Assembly: GCA_013041975.1 (NCBI GenBank)
Contig: JABDQZ010000203.1
Span: 1-16,588 of the forward strand
DNA from: Gammaproteobacteria bacterium
GTDB lineage: Bacteria > Pseudomonadota > Gammaproteobacteria > Chromatiales > Chromatiaceae
Length of the DNA: 16,588 bases
Direction: 5' to 3'
In this document: in pieces, positions 1 to 7,805 of the stretch
Layout: each line of letters begins with the position of its first letter
Position numbering within the stretch: the first letter of the stretch is position 1
Translations under genes and position numbers: made by a program
Notes under the pieces: model-generated
Told to the model about the DNA's origin: nothing
Seen by the model: only the letters and a program-made list of their open reading frames with translations
Database searches by the model: none

Positions 1-551
1 TGGATGGCCAGGGCAGGGCCATGGGCGGTGCTGTTGTCGGTGATAAAAAGCTTGTCGGGGAGGAAATCTTCGGTGTTGTAAGGACGGCAGGGCCAACCTT
101 GAGCCCATTCAATGCCTGGATTTTCCTCAAAGGCCTGGAGACGCTGAATTTGCGTATGCAGGCTCACTCCGATAATGCCCTGCAGCTGGCTCAATGGCTG
201 GAACAGCAGTCTGCTGTCGATTCGCTGTATTATCCGGGGCTTGAGTCACATCCCCAGTTTGACCTGGTAAAACAGCAACAGTCCGCAGCAGGTGGGATAT
301 TATCCTTCGAAGTCAAAGGCGGTCGTGAAAGTGCCTGGCATCTGATTGACAGCACGCGCATGCTTTCCATTACCGCTAACCTGGGTGATACCAAAACCAC
401 CATCACCCATCCGGCAACCACCACACATGGGCGCCTGACAGATGAACAAAAGGCTGAAACCGGAATCAGTGAAGGGTTGATACGCATCGCTGTCGGGCTG
501 GAAAATATCGAAGATATCAAGGCTGACCTGCAAATGCTTGCACAACTCTGA
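1..551 (+). CDS. metZ: O-succinylhomoserine sulfhydrylase, C-terminal part (5' end outside window)
   Basis: This is the last ~183 codons of a PLP-dependent Cys/Met-metabolism enzyme that makes homocysteine from O-succinylhomoserine and sulfide in methionine synthesis. The frame is open from base 3 and begins DGQGRAMGGAVVG, the segment that in this family directly follows the SATKY motif holding the PLP lysine. The catalytic lysine therefore lies just left of the window, and the ATG at 21 is internal. Further family signatures are RTAGPTLSPFNAW, SLGDTKT-like NLGDTKTTITHPATTTH, and ISEGLIRIAVGLENIEDI near the C-terminus. The fit is better to MetZ than to MetB or MetC, although separating them fully needs the missing N-terminal part. 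The gene ends with TGA at 549-551, and 109 bases separate it from the next gene. In many gammaproteobacteria metZ follows cvpA-purF, which would be to the left here. Confidence 0.9.
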   Translation, partial: DGQGRAMGGAVVGDKKLVGEEIFGVVRTAGPTLSPFNAWIFLKGLETLNLRMQAHSDNALQLAQWLEQQSAVDSLYYPGLESHPQFDLVKQQQSAAGGILSFEVKGGRESAWHLIDSTRMLSITANLGDTKTTITHPATTTHGRLTDEQKAETGISEGLIRIAVGLENIEDIKADLQMLAQL

Positions 552-660
552 GCCGTGAGTCGATAGCAATATTCCATTGCATCTCCGGGGCTAACACGAT
601 CGGCAGCTTCATCCCTGGAATTTATACTTCATCATTTTTTCGAGTCATTGACATCAGGAT

Positions 661-1896
661 ATGTTTAACAGGGACTTTACATTACGAAGCGTAGTCAATC
701 GTGCCATAGTGCGCCTGGCGATGCTGCTGTTGCTGGTGGCTGGCATACTGGGCTATTACCTGGTAGACCGACAATACCGTTTGGAACGAGCCTGGTTTCA
801 ACAGAATGTCCAATTAATGGCCAAGCAGATGGATAGCGTGTTGCCGAACCTGTCACCAGCCGATGACCTGGAACAAATCAGGTACTGGACAGAAACCCTG
901 CACGATTTGCTGCCTGAAGTATCTTATGACCTGCTTTACGATGATGAAGTCATCATACGTCATGGTACGGCTTACGGAGCATTGACTTTTCAGGTGCCAC
1001 TATCGACAAAAGGCTGGTTTCTTGAAGCTCGTACACAGAAAACGCCGCTTGTTTGGGTGCTTATGGAGCCACTGGTGATTCTTTCGGGGGTTTTGTTGCT
1101 GGCACTATTCGTTTTGCGTTTCTGGGGTATTAAGCTCACGGAAGTGATGCTGCAGGATCTGCGTTATATACAAAATACTACCAGTTTGCTTGCCGCTCAG
1201 AAGAGTGATTCGGTGATTGTAGAGCCAAGGCTCTACATACGGGAATACAAAGATTATTTTTCACAATTGAAGAAAACCATCTTAAGTATTCATGAAGATG
1301 CTGACAGGGCATTTTCACGTGATTCATTGACTGCCATGCCCAATGAAAAACAATTGGAATACCAGAAAAAGAAAATCTATGAAATGGCATCGCGTAATGT
1401 TGAAATGATGCTGGTTCTGCTTGATATTGATGATCTCAATGCGACCAATATGATTTACGGTAATGAAACTGGCGATCGTCTGGTGAAGGGAATCGGTGAT
1501 ATTGTCAAAGGTGCTATTCGTATCACTGATGACAGTTTTTATCTGGGTGATGGTCAGTACCTGGTTGTGCTTGTCGGCATGAAAGCAGCAGAAGCACTCA
1601 AATGGTATGAATTCCTGACTCGGCGATATGAAATGCTTCGCATGAGTCTTGCTGATTCTCATGAAACTGCGCCTGAAATCAGTGTCAGTGCCTCAGCCGC
1701 AAAAGTATTAAAAAGTGATCAATCGCTTGACGATACCCTGTATCGTCTGCGTGCGGTGTTAAAATCCATTAAACAACAAAGTAAAGGTATTATTGTTATG
1801 GCAAGGGATATGCAAAATCCGGATGCGTTAGTACTGCCCAAAGAAAATCGCAAGGACTCAGCACAGATAGAGGAATTTCATCATCCCTGGCAGTAA
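661..1896 (+). CDS. Membrane-anchored protein with degenerate GGDEF domain
   Basis: The 411-residue protein has two likely membrane helices (about 17-34 and 130-153) that flank a ~95-residue putative periplasmic segment with no recognised sensor motif. A linker with helical character (155-215) follows, then a GGDEF-type domain at about 218-380. Family landmarks are RDSLTAMPN at 220-228 (canonical DxLTGLPN) and LDIDDLN at 254-260, with the metal-binding aspartate D255 retained, followed by YGNETGD. The signature GG(D/E)EF is replaced by LGDGQY at 295-300, so the catalytic Glu and Phe are lost. Diguanylate cyclase activity is therefore unlikely. By analogy with other degenerate GGDEF proteins it may act as a receptor or scaffold, but this is inference. 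The ATG at 661 has a modest upstream AGGA. The HDOD gene begins 40 bases downstream on the same strand, suggesting co-transcription. Confidence 0.85.
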   Translation: MFNRDFTLRSVVNRAIVRLAMLLLLVAGILGYYLVDRQYRLERAWFQQNVQLMAKQMDSVLPNLSPADDLEQIRYWTETLHDLLPEVSYDLLYDDEVIIRHGTAYGALTFQVPLSTKGWFLEARTQKTPLVWVLMEPLVILSGVLLLALFVLRFWGIKLTEVMLQDLRYIQNTTSLLAAQKSDSVIVEPRLYIREYKDYFSQLKKTILSIHEDADRAFSRDSLTAMPNEKQLEYQKKKIYEMASRNVEMMLVLLDIDDLNATNMIYGNETGDRLVKGIGDIVKGAIRITDDSFYLGDGQYLVVLVGMKAAEALKWYEFLTRRYEMLRMSLADSHETAPEISVSASAAKVLKSDQSLDDTLYRLRAVLKSIKQQSKGIIVMARDMQNPDALVLPKENRKDSAQIEEFHHPWQ

Positions 1897-1936
1897 TGCT
1901 GTGTTTTGTATTACTTACCATGTTATCTTTTGAAAC

Positions 1937-2929
1937 ATGTTCGGTTTCCTGAAAAATTTCCAGAAATCCAGGAAGGCCAGTTGTTCCGGGAAGGGGGCAC
2001 AGGCTTTTCCGCCCCAGATCGTTATCAAGTCTGGCAATCGTAGCTATTCGGCTGCCAACCTGGATGAACAGTTTCTGGGTAAGTTACTGGGTGTAAACTC
2101 GCAGATTGATACAGCCTTGAACGATTTTGAAAAGGAGTCCTTGTCTCGTTTGCGCAAACTGGCCAGAAGCAATGCTGAATTTTCACGGATATTTCCAAGG
2201 TCTCCCGATATCCTGCCACAACTGGTGCCACTGATTGATGCTAACGAACCGGATATGTTGTCAATCGCCAACCTGGTAATACAGGACCAGGCGCTGGTCG
2301 GTGATGTCATGAGGCTGGTCAGTAGTGCTGAATATCGTAACCGGAGCTCGGTTACCTGTCTGTATGATGCCATTGTGTTACTTGACCGCGAAGGCCTGCA
2401 ATCGCTTGTGGAACTGGCAACTCAACATCCGGTAACAGATGTTGATAAAGGCCACTTTGTTACGATTACATCCAAAACACTGTCTGATCAGTCAGCGATC
2501 ACCGCTAACGTGGCAAATCTGTTGTGTCAGGAAAGAGAACAGCAATGTTTTTATGCCTATCTCAGTGGACTGATGCATAACATAGGATTTACGCTGGGTT
2601 GTACGGTACTTGACGAGGTCTTCGATGGTACCCAGGCGCCTAATTCAAAAAAGTTTCAACAGGAGTTTGTCGAGTTTTGTCTTGAGTTGACAGCCTCTAC
2701 CGCCAAACATTGGCAATTGCCAGGCGTGGTATGCCAACTGTTTGAAATGCAAAGTAACCAGATTGCAGATGAAGCGTATCGCCAGATGGCAACCAATCTT
2801 TATATCGCTGACCGGATCGCCAAGGCCAAGGTGCTGGGCTCGCGTATTGGTCTTGATGAAAATGATGTTTCCATTCTCATTAACCGAATGCAATGTGATA
2901 TCAGCCTGAAAGGACTGCAACAGGGTTAA
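1937..2929 (+). CDS. HDOD-domain protein
   Basis: This 330-residue protein has no signal peptide or membrane helix. Residues 1-85 are a variable N-terminal region, basic at first (KNFQKSRK). The HDOD domain runs from about residue 90 to 300. Its hallmarks are SPDILPQLVPLID at 89-101, the helix DMLSIANLVIQDQALVGDVMRLVSSAEY, YLSGLMHNIG at 208-217, and IADRIAKAKVLG at 290-301. The metal-binding His-Asp pair of true HD phosphohydrolases is not apparent (H214 is followed by Asn), as expected for HDOD proteins, which are usually non-catalytic signalling or scaffold modules. The neighbouring degenerate GGDEF gene suggests a shared signalling role. The ribosome-binding site is weak (TTGAAAC). The stop codon at 2927-2929 overlaps that of the convergent FlhG-like gene. 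Confidence 0.85.
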   Translation: MFGFLKNFQKSRKASCSGKGAQAFPPQIVIKSGNRSYSAANLDEQFLGKLLGVNSQIDTALNDFEKESLSRLRKLARSNAEFSRIFPRSPDILPQLVPLIDANEPDMLSIANLVIQDQALVGDVMRLVSSAEYRNRSSVTCLYDAIVLLDREGLQSLVELATQHPVTDVDKGHFVTITSKTLSDQSAITANVANLLCQEREQQCFYAYLSGLMHNIGFTLGCTVLDEVFDGTQAPNSKKFQQEFVEFCLELTASTAKHWQLPGVVCQLFEMQSNQIADEAYRQMATNLYIADRIAKAKVLGSRIGLDENDVSILINRMQCDISLKGLQQG

Positions 2930-4328
2930 CGCCTTTTCTTTACGGGATAGAGTCTCGGCCGTGAGCGTTGGACACCACTGATTTCGTCAAACAGATTTTT
3001 ATTGAAGCGCCTGTGGTAGCCACGATTTAATAGTTGCGCCAGTTGGATATACTGGTCTTCGGCATCCGTGCTGTTGGCAAGAAAATGCAGCATTTCATCG
3101 GTACTGTTGCGCATGGTCTGCCTGTAGCGTTTTTCATAAGCCGATTCCAGGGACTGAACCAGTTTTCTTAACACAGGTTTTGGATAGTCATCCTTTTCAA
3201 GCGCATCCAGTATCATTTTTTCCAGCTCGAATGGATAGGCATCATAACGTTCAACAAAACTGTCGATAACGCTGGAGATTGCATGAGCGACCTGGTGTTG
3301 GCTTAAGCCGGTTGTCTTGATCTGGCGGTTTAACAAATCCATCATGTCCCCCCAGTCCACGCTTTGAGTGGATGGAGTTGATGTTGCCGCTTTTGCAGCC
3401 ATTCGGGGTTTGCTGGTTGCTTCAGGTTTAACAGCGGCCGTTTGCTGCTGTTTTTCCCAGTAATCAGCAAAACTGTTGGAAACCGGGGACTCCTTGAAGT
3501 GCTTTTCAATGCCATTGGCCAACGTGTAAATGCAACGGCTGCCCGGTGAATGCGGTTTGGCGATGACAACGGGTTGCTGATCAATAATGGATTTTCTTAT
3601 TTCCGGGTCATCGGCGACATAACCAATATATTTCGGTGTCATTTTCAGGAATTTTCTGACGGCCGTGGCAAAGCGTTTATAAATGTCAGCACTTTCTTCG
3701 TAACTGGCAACCCTGTTGATCATCGCATAGACTGGGCCAAAGTCACCCTTGGATTTGATGACGCGTAACAGGGCAAAAGCATCGGTTAATGAGGTCGGTT
3801 CCTGTGATACTACGGCTATGGAACAGTGAGCAGCCCTGACAAATTCCTGAACGGTGTTGTCGATGCCGGCCGCGGTATCAATAATCAGGTAGTCAAAATG
3901 TTTTTCCAGGGCCTTGAGGTTGGCTGTCAGAATACGGCGTTGTTTATCATTGAGATCCGAAAATTCAGCAATGCCTGAAGCAGCAGGAACAATTTGCAAT
4001 CCCCTGGGACCGGCCTTGAGTATGTCTCGAATGTTTTTTTCGCCAGATAAGAGGTGCTGCAGGGTATATTCCGGCTGTAGTCCCAGCAGAATATTGACAT
4101 TGGCGAGTCCGGTATCGGCGTCGAACAGACAGACCTTGTTGCCTCGTGTTGCCAGAGCGATGGCGAGGTTGACCGAGACAGTCGTTTTACCGACACCACC
4201 TTTGCCACTGGTGATGGCGATAACCCGGGCAGTTTTGCTGCCGGCTGGTTTACTGCGGGAATTTTGGGCTGGCGTGTTGATGGGTGATATCCGTTCAGTC
4301 TTTTACCTAGAATATCGGATACTAGCAT
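2926..4328 (-). CDS. FlhG/FleN-like MinD-family ATPase with long C-terminal extension; apparent frameshift near N-terminus
   Basis: This is a P-loop ATPase of the MinD/FlhG group. The conserved frame shows the deviant Walker A motif SGKGGVGKTT (codons about 4205-4176), then CLFDADTGLANVNILLG, a Walker B/switch region IIDTAAGID, and INRV. Upstream of the P-loop this frame has a TAA at 4305-4303 and no ATG, GTG or TTG in between. An ATG at 4328 in another frame gives MLVSDILGK. Restoring one A in the AAAA run (4304-4301) joins the two into a single protein of about 467 residues. FleN/FlhG proteins are usually near 280 residues. Here an Ala/Thr/Pro-rich linker (about 286-323) leads to a helical domain of about 140 residues with a basic end (VKKRR). 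The parA-like stop lies 16 bases upstream of this ATG. The family controls the number or placement of flagella or other polar structures, but no such genes are visible, so the target is unknown. Confidence 0.78.
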
Positions 4329-4344
4329 CAATGATCAATCAGAT

Positions 4345-5232
4345 TTAACCATTCCACTGAGCACACTTGTCCTTGAGTCTTATGCCACGATGAGATTGAG
4401 GCTCAGGAAGGATGGCCGGCTTGTTGAGTGCTTTGATTTCTGCTGTCTTGCGGAAAGACAGCGGATTCTGTTTCGGCAGCAGTTTAGGCCACAGTCCTGC
4501 TATGTCTTCGGCCAGCATATGATAGTCAAAGGCACCGCGGCTGCGCGCGGCAAATACATTTACGGGCTGGCCAGCATCAAAGGCTTCAGCCAGTGTGACG
4601 TTGCGACGAACACCGCGCAGGATTTTTTCTGTGCCATGCATGCTTATCATCTCACTGAGTATGCGGTTATCCAGGTTAACACGTGGATCGAGCATGATCG
4701 GTATCAGGCCAAAAGGTATATGTTTACGATTATTTTTCGCCGGGATAGTTTTCATATCATCAATTAGATGCTGAACGCCTGCCTTGCCCAGGGGGGAAGG
4801 TAAAAAAGGAATAACTACTGCATCAGCCGACATCAGCGCGGCTGTCTGCTCAATTCCAGCATTAGGTGGCGTATCAATCACCACCAGGTCGAAATGATGC
4901 GCCAGTTGCTTGCGTGCCAGAAAATTGTGCAGGCGTTCTGTTTGCAGCGTCTGTTTTTCTGAAACTTGTCCGGCTGGAATGAAAAACAGGTTCTCATAGC
5001 GGGTTTCATGCAACAGCCTGTTGAGACTTTGGCGACCATTGGCGAGTATGCTTTGTGGCTGGCTGTCGGGAGTTAGTGGCTCAATACCCAGGCCTATAGC
5101 GGAGTGGCCCTGGTTATCAAGATCAATAAGCAGACAGCGTTGTCCCTGTTTGGCAAATTCTGCGGCAAGATTAACAGCCGTTGTGGTTTTGGCGGTGCCG
5201 CCTTTGCGGTTTGTAACAACCAATGTGAACAT
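4345..5232 (-). CDS. ParA-like partition/positioning ATPase
   Basis: A 295-residue soluble protein of the ParA/MinD superfamily. The deviant Walker A is at 10-17 (KGGTAKTT). The signature lysine K10 and catalytic lysine K15 are both present, but the usual Gly before K15 is Ala. Walker A' is LLIDLDNQGHSAIGLG (34-49), and Walker B is VVIDTPPNAG (117-126). A late VFAARSRGAFDYHMLAEDI segment matches the C-terminal ParA region. The last ~45 residues form a basic, Pro/Lys-rich tail. Such ATPases form nucleotide-dependent dimers that often bind nonspecific DNA and position cargo such as plasmids, chemosensory arrays or carboxysomes. No ParB-like partner or parS-like repeat is visible, so an orphan positioning ATPase is more likely than a plasmid partition protein. 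The gene lies immediately upstream of the FlhG-like ATPase on the same strand, and the two are probably co-transcribed. Confidence 0.87.
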   Translation of the reverse strand: MFTLVVTNRKGGTAKTTTAVNLAAEFAKQGQRCLLIDLDNQGHSAIGLGIEPLTPDSQPQSILANGRQSLNRLLHETRYENLFFIPAGQVSEKQTLQTERLHNFLARKQLAHHFDLVVIDTPPNAGIEQTAALMSADAVVIPFLPSPLGKAGVQHLIDDMKTIPAKNNRKHIPFGLIPIMLDPRVNLDNRILSEMISMHGTEKILRGVRRNVTLAEAFDAGQPVNVFAARSRGAFDYHMLAEDIAGLWPKLLPKQNPLSFRKTAEIKALNKPAILPEPQSHRGIRLKDKCAQWNG

Positions 5233-5262
5233 GTCTCGAGCCCCGGAGATTTATTGTTATTA

Positions 5263-5305
5263 ATTGCAGTAAAGTTAATAGCGACAATAATGCAATCAAC
5301 TTTAC
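5263..5305. promoter_or_regulatory. Interlocking inverted repeats in divergent intergenic region (possible operator)
   Basis: The 212-base gap between the divergent parA-like and DUF2157 genes holds two overlapping inverted repeats. GTAAAGTT (5269-5276) pairs with AACTTTAC (5298-5305), and the match extends to 10 of 11 positions if flanking bases are counted. ATTGCA (5263-5268) pairs with TGCAAT (5291-5296). The arms interlock rather than nest. They lie 31-73 bases upstream of the parA-like start. They could form an operator for a dimeric regulator or a structured 5' leader; the sequence alone does not decide. No regulator gene is adjacent. Confidence 0.4.
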
Positions 5306-5444
5306 GAATAAAACTCCTGAAAGCCGATTGTCTTGACAGGTAACACTGAAAGACTTGATGTGCTTGCAAATTTATACTTTTCCCGATAAAAGCTTATAGT
5401 TAAGACAAATCTTCGGAATGAATGAGCCATAAAAGCGAGCCTGA

Positions 5445-6719
5445 ATGAAAAATCCCCATGCCTGGCTAAAAAAAGAACTACCTCACTGGATACAGGATGG
5501 AATCATTGATTCTGACCAGGCCAGACAGATTCTTTCACGCTACCCTGAACGTCATTCTCTCAGTTGGGGGAAAATCCTGATCAGCGGTTTTGGCGCTGTC
5601 ATGGTGGGGCTGGGTATTATTTTATTGTTTGCCTATAACTGGGATGCCATGGGGCGTTTCAGTAAAATGTCAGTAGTTCTTGGCGCGCTGGCTATTACGC
5701 ATTTTTTCGCTTTCAGGACGCGTCTGCACAATCATCATCTTTCCGAGAGCCTGTTCATACTGGCAACTATGCTGTTTGGGGCGGGTATCTGGCTGGTTGC
5801 GCAGATTTATCACATTGATGAACATTATCCTAATGCCTTCCTGTTATGGGGGTTTTCTGCCTTGCTGCTGGCATGGTCATTACCTTCATTACCGCAGGCG
5901 ATCATGACGATCGGTTTGCTGATGATCTGGCATTTTTCAGAAGTGATGGATTTTGACTTTGCAACGCATCATGCCCTGTTACTGATTTTGCTGGGCCTTT
6001 TCCCGCTGATCTGGCATTTAAAGTCCCCGGTACTTGCCAGGCTGGTGTCGGCCGCTTTTTTTGTTTCGCTGGGATTAACAACGGCTTCGGTTGATGAGCA
6101 TTTGTTTGGCAGTAGTATTTTACTGGTGGCGGCGAGTTTCATCTTTTTCTCATTCTGGTCTGCTTCATTGCCATCTGGCTGGTTATCGCTAGCTGGAGAT
6201 GAACTGGCCAAACCGGCCTGGCTGGTGTTTATTGTCATGCTGTTTTTGATGTCATTTGGCGACCTTTCTGATGACCTGATCAGGGTGCGTTTCCAGGAAC
6301 CTGTTGAAAGTTTTTATTTTTATCTGCCTTTGCTTTTGAGCCAGTTGCTGTTCGTATGGCTAATGGCCAGAAGACAGTTTTCGATAATGACGATTGTTAT
6401 TGAGCTCAGCGTTTTGTTGCTGGTATATCCTTCGGTTGTTGGTGGTGTTTATCCCGCGCAATTATATACATTAATTTTCAATTTACTGTTACTTGGACTG
6501 AGTATCGGCTTGATTTATCAGGGCTCTCATTTTGCGGATACCCGGAAAATGATCTGGGGTAGTCTTATCTTTACAGCGCTGGTTTTTGCGCGTTATGCGG
6601 ATTTGTTCGACAGCCTGATATCCAGGGCCATTGCTTTCCTGATTGTAGGCGGGGTGCTGTTCTTCGCAGGGACTGTGCTTAATCGAAACAGGAATCGCAA
6701 CAGGAAGGAAACATCATGA
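5445..6719 (+). CDS. DUF2157 family multi-pass membrane protein
   Basis: The 424-residue inner-membrane protein begins with a soluble helical segment (LKKELPHWIQDGIIDSDQARQIL, split around residue 20) typical of the DUF2157 N-terminus. About ten or more hydrophobic helices follow, starting near residue 44. Family landmarks are LLFAYNWDAM (60-69) and GAGIWLVAQIYHID (112-125), the latter matching the conserved QIYH region. The C-terminus is a short basic tail with an NRNRNRNRK repeat. The biochemical role of the family is unknown. The stop overlaps the start of the next gene (ATGA), showing translational coupling with the GDYXXLXY protein, its common genomic partner. The start ATG has only a weak purine-rich stretch upstream (GAGCCTGA). 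No frameshift or missing segment is apparent. Confidence 0.88.
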   Translation: MKNPHAWLKKELPHWIQDGIIDSDQARQILSRYPERHSLSWGKILISGFGAVMVGLGIILLFAYNWDAMGRFSKMSVVLGALAITHFFAFRTRLHNHHLSESLFILATMLFGAGIWLVAQIYHIDEHYPNAFLLWGFSALLLAWSLPSLPQAIMTIGLLMIWHFSEVMDFDFATHHALLLILLGLFPLIWHLKSPVLARLVSAAFFVSLGLTTASVDEHLFGSSILLVAASFIFFSFWSASLPSGWLSLAGDELAKPAWLVFIVMLFLMSFGDLSDDLIRVRFQEPVESFYFYLPLLLSQLLFVWLMARRQFSIMTIVIELSVLLLVYPSVVGGVYPAQLYTLIFNLLLLGLSIGLIYQGSHFADTRKMIWGSLIFTALVFARYADLFDSLISRAIAFLIVGGVLFFAGTVLNRNRNRNRKETS

Positions 6720-7684
6720 AAAAGGCTTTCCTGGTGATTGCGATTACCTTCCAGCTTGCCGCATTGCTGTGGATGGCGTTGTCGCGCGAATATGTGGTGC
6801 AGACGGGTGAGATGGTAAAGATACAAACAGCGCCTATCGACCCGCGTGATCTGTTCCGTGGTGATTTTGTGCGGCTTGATTATGATTTTTCCGCTTTGCC
6901 GTCTAAATTATTAGCTGGACATTTACTTGATCAAGAACTTAAAAAGGGTCAGGCGCTTTATGTGACTTTGCAGAAGGATAGCAGAGGGCTGGTTAAACCG
7001 GTGTCAGTGTCTGATATGAAACCGGATGGCAATGCCCTGTTTGTCAGGGGGCGCTTGATCAGAAACTGGACGAAAAACAAGTACGGCTCGTCCACGCTGG
7101 CACTCAAGTATGGTATCGAACAGTACTTTGTTGAACAGGGCAAGGGTATTGATATGGAAAACCGGCGTGGTCGCAGGAATCAATTACAAACGCCGATGAT
7201 TATGCAGGTTGCCTTGTCCAGTTCAGGCACGGCGATTATCAAAGATCATGAGTGGGGCGATTTTGGTGTAAAGCTGACCGTGCAACGTCAACCTGAAAGA
7301 GATGCAGATATAACAGAGGCCAGTGCCGTCTTGCAACTGGAATTAAAAAATGTCAGCCGTCGTAATCTGGTTTTGCCACTGAAACCGGGTGCCTGTTCTT
7401 TTCGGATACAAAGTATTAAAACAGCTCCGCGTGAGCTGGCACTTACAGGAGAAAACTGTGATCAGTCAGATCCTGAACAGGTGGCCTTCAATCCTGATGA
7501 CTCCAGAGTTTTTACTTTCGACCTGAATCAGGCGCAATGGCATGTGTTATACAAAGATGAGCATACCCCCATGGGTAAACTGCCCTGGGATTATCGTTTC
7601 AGGCTAATTTATGATGAATCGGTTGAGCATATCAATGGTGACATTGTATCGCAGGCTTTCCACGGTCGTGGTCAGATTGATTAA
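6716..7684 (+). CDS. GDYXXLXY-family protein with C-terminal extension
   Basis: A 322-residue protein with one N-terminal membrane anchor or signal segment (about 4-22) and an otherwise soluble, probably periplasmic, body. The family signature appears as DPRDLFRGDFVRLDY (42-56), with Phe in place of the first Tyr of GDYXXLXY. A second conserved patch, LKYGIEQYFVEQGKG (130-144), is also present. These proteins are usually under about 200 residues. Here some 140 residues (about 181-322) follow the core and look beta-rich (alternating LQLELKNVSRRNLVLPL), with two cysteines (C227 and C248). The ATG at 6716 overlaps the DUF2157 stop by four bases, so the two proteins are made together and may form a membrane complex. 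The function of the pair is not established. Confidence 0.85.
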   Translation: MKKAFLVIAITFQLAALLWMALSREYVVQTGEMVKIQTAPIDPRDLFRGDFVRLDYDFSALPSKLLAGHLLDQELKKGQALYVTLQKDSRGLVKPVSVSDMKPDGNALFVRGRLIRNWTKNKYGSSTLALKYGIEQYFVEQGKGIDMENRRGRRNQLQTPMIMQVALSSSGTAIIKDHEWGDFGVKLTVQRQPERDADITEASAVLQLELKNVSRRNLVLPLKPGACSFRIQSIKTAPRELALTGENCDQSDPEQVAFNPDDSRVFTFDLNQAQWHVLYKDEHTPMGKLPWDYRFRLIYDESVEHINGDIVSQAFHGRGQID

Positions 7685-7783
7685 CACTTCATGCAGAGTT
7701 GGGTAAATAGCTGATCGTTTAAGTGGTAATATCTGACACCAAACATGGAAGGTCAGTAATAGTTCATTACACTCAGTAGCAAT

Positions 7784-7805
7784 GCTATTCGATAGCCTCT
7801 TTTTC
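7784..7805 (+). terminator. Weak hairpin followed by T-rich tract, possible terminator
   Basis: GCTAT (7784-7788), loop TCG and ATAGC (7792-7796) form a 5-bp stem followed by CTCTTTTT on the plus strand, 100 bases after the GDYXXLXY stop. This suits the end of the DUF2157 operon. It overlaps the last codons of the convergent DUF4124 gene. The stem is short, so confidence is low. Confidence 0.3.

Noticed and set aside
3927..4331. 134-residue minus-strand frame as an independent gene
   Set aside because: Only its first ~9 residues look usable as the start of the FlhG-like protein; the rest is the P-loop region read out of frame.
3914..4348. 144-residue plus-strand open frame
   Set aside because: It lies antisense to the conserved P-loop coding region of the FlhG-like gene, and its translation shows no recognisable domain.
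4390..4767. 125-residue plus-strand open frame
   Set aside because: It is antisense to the ParA-like gene, whose conserved motifs are in the other strand.
5333..5400. Possible sigma-70 promoter (TTGACA at 5333-5338; TATACT 5373-5378; TATAGT 5395-5400) for the DUF2157 operon
   Set aside because: The good -35 and the good -10 hexamers are not at a workable spacing, and the correctly spaced pairs match poorly. A promoter surely exists here but cannot be placed.
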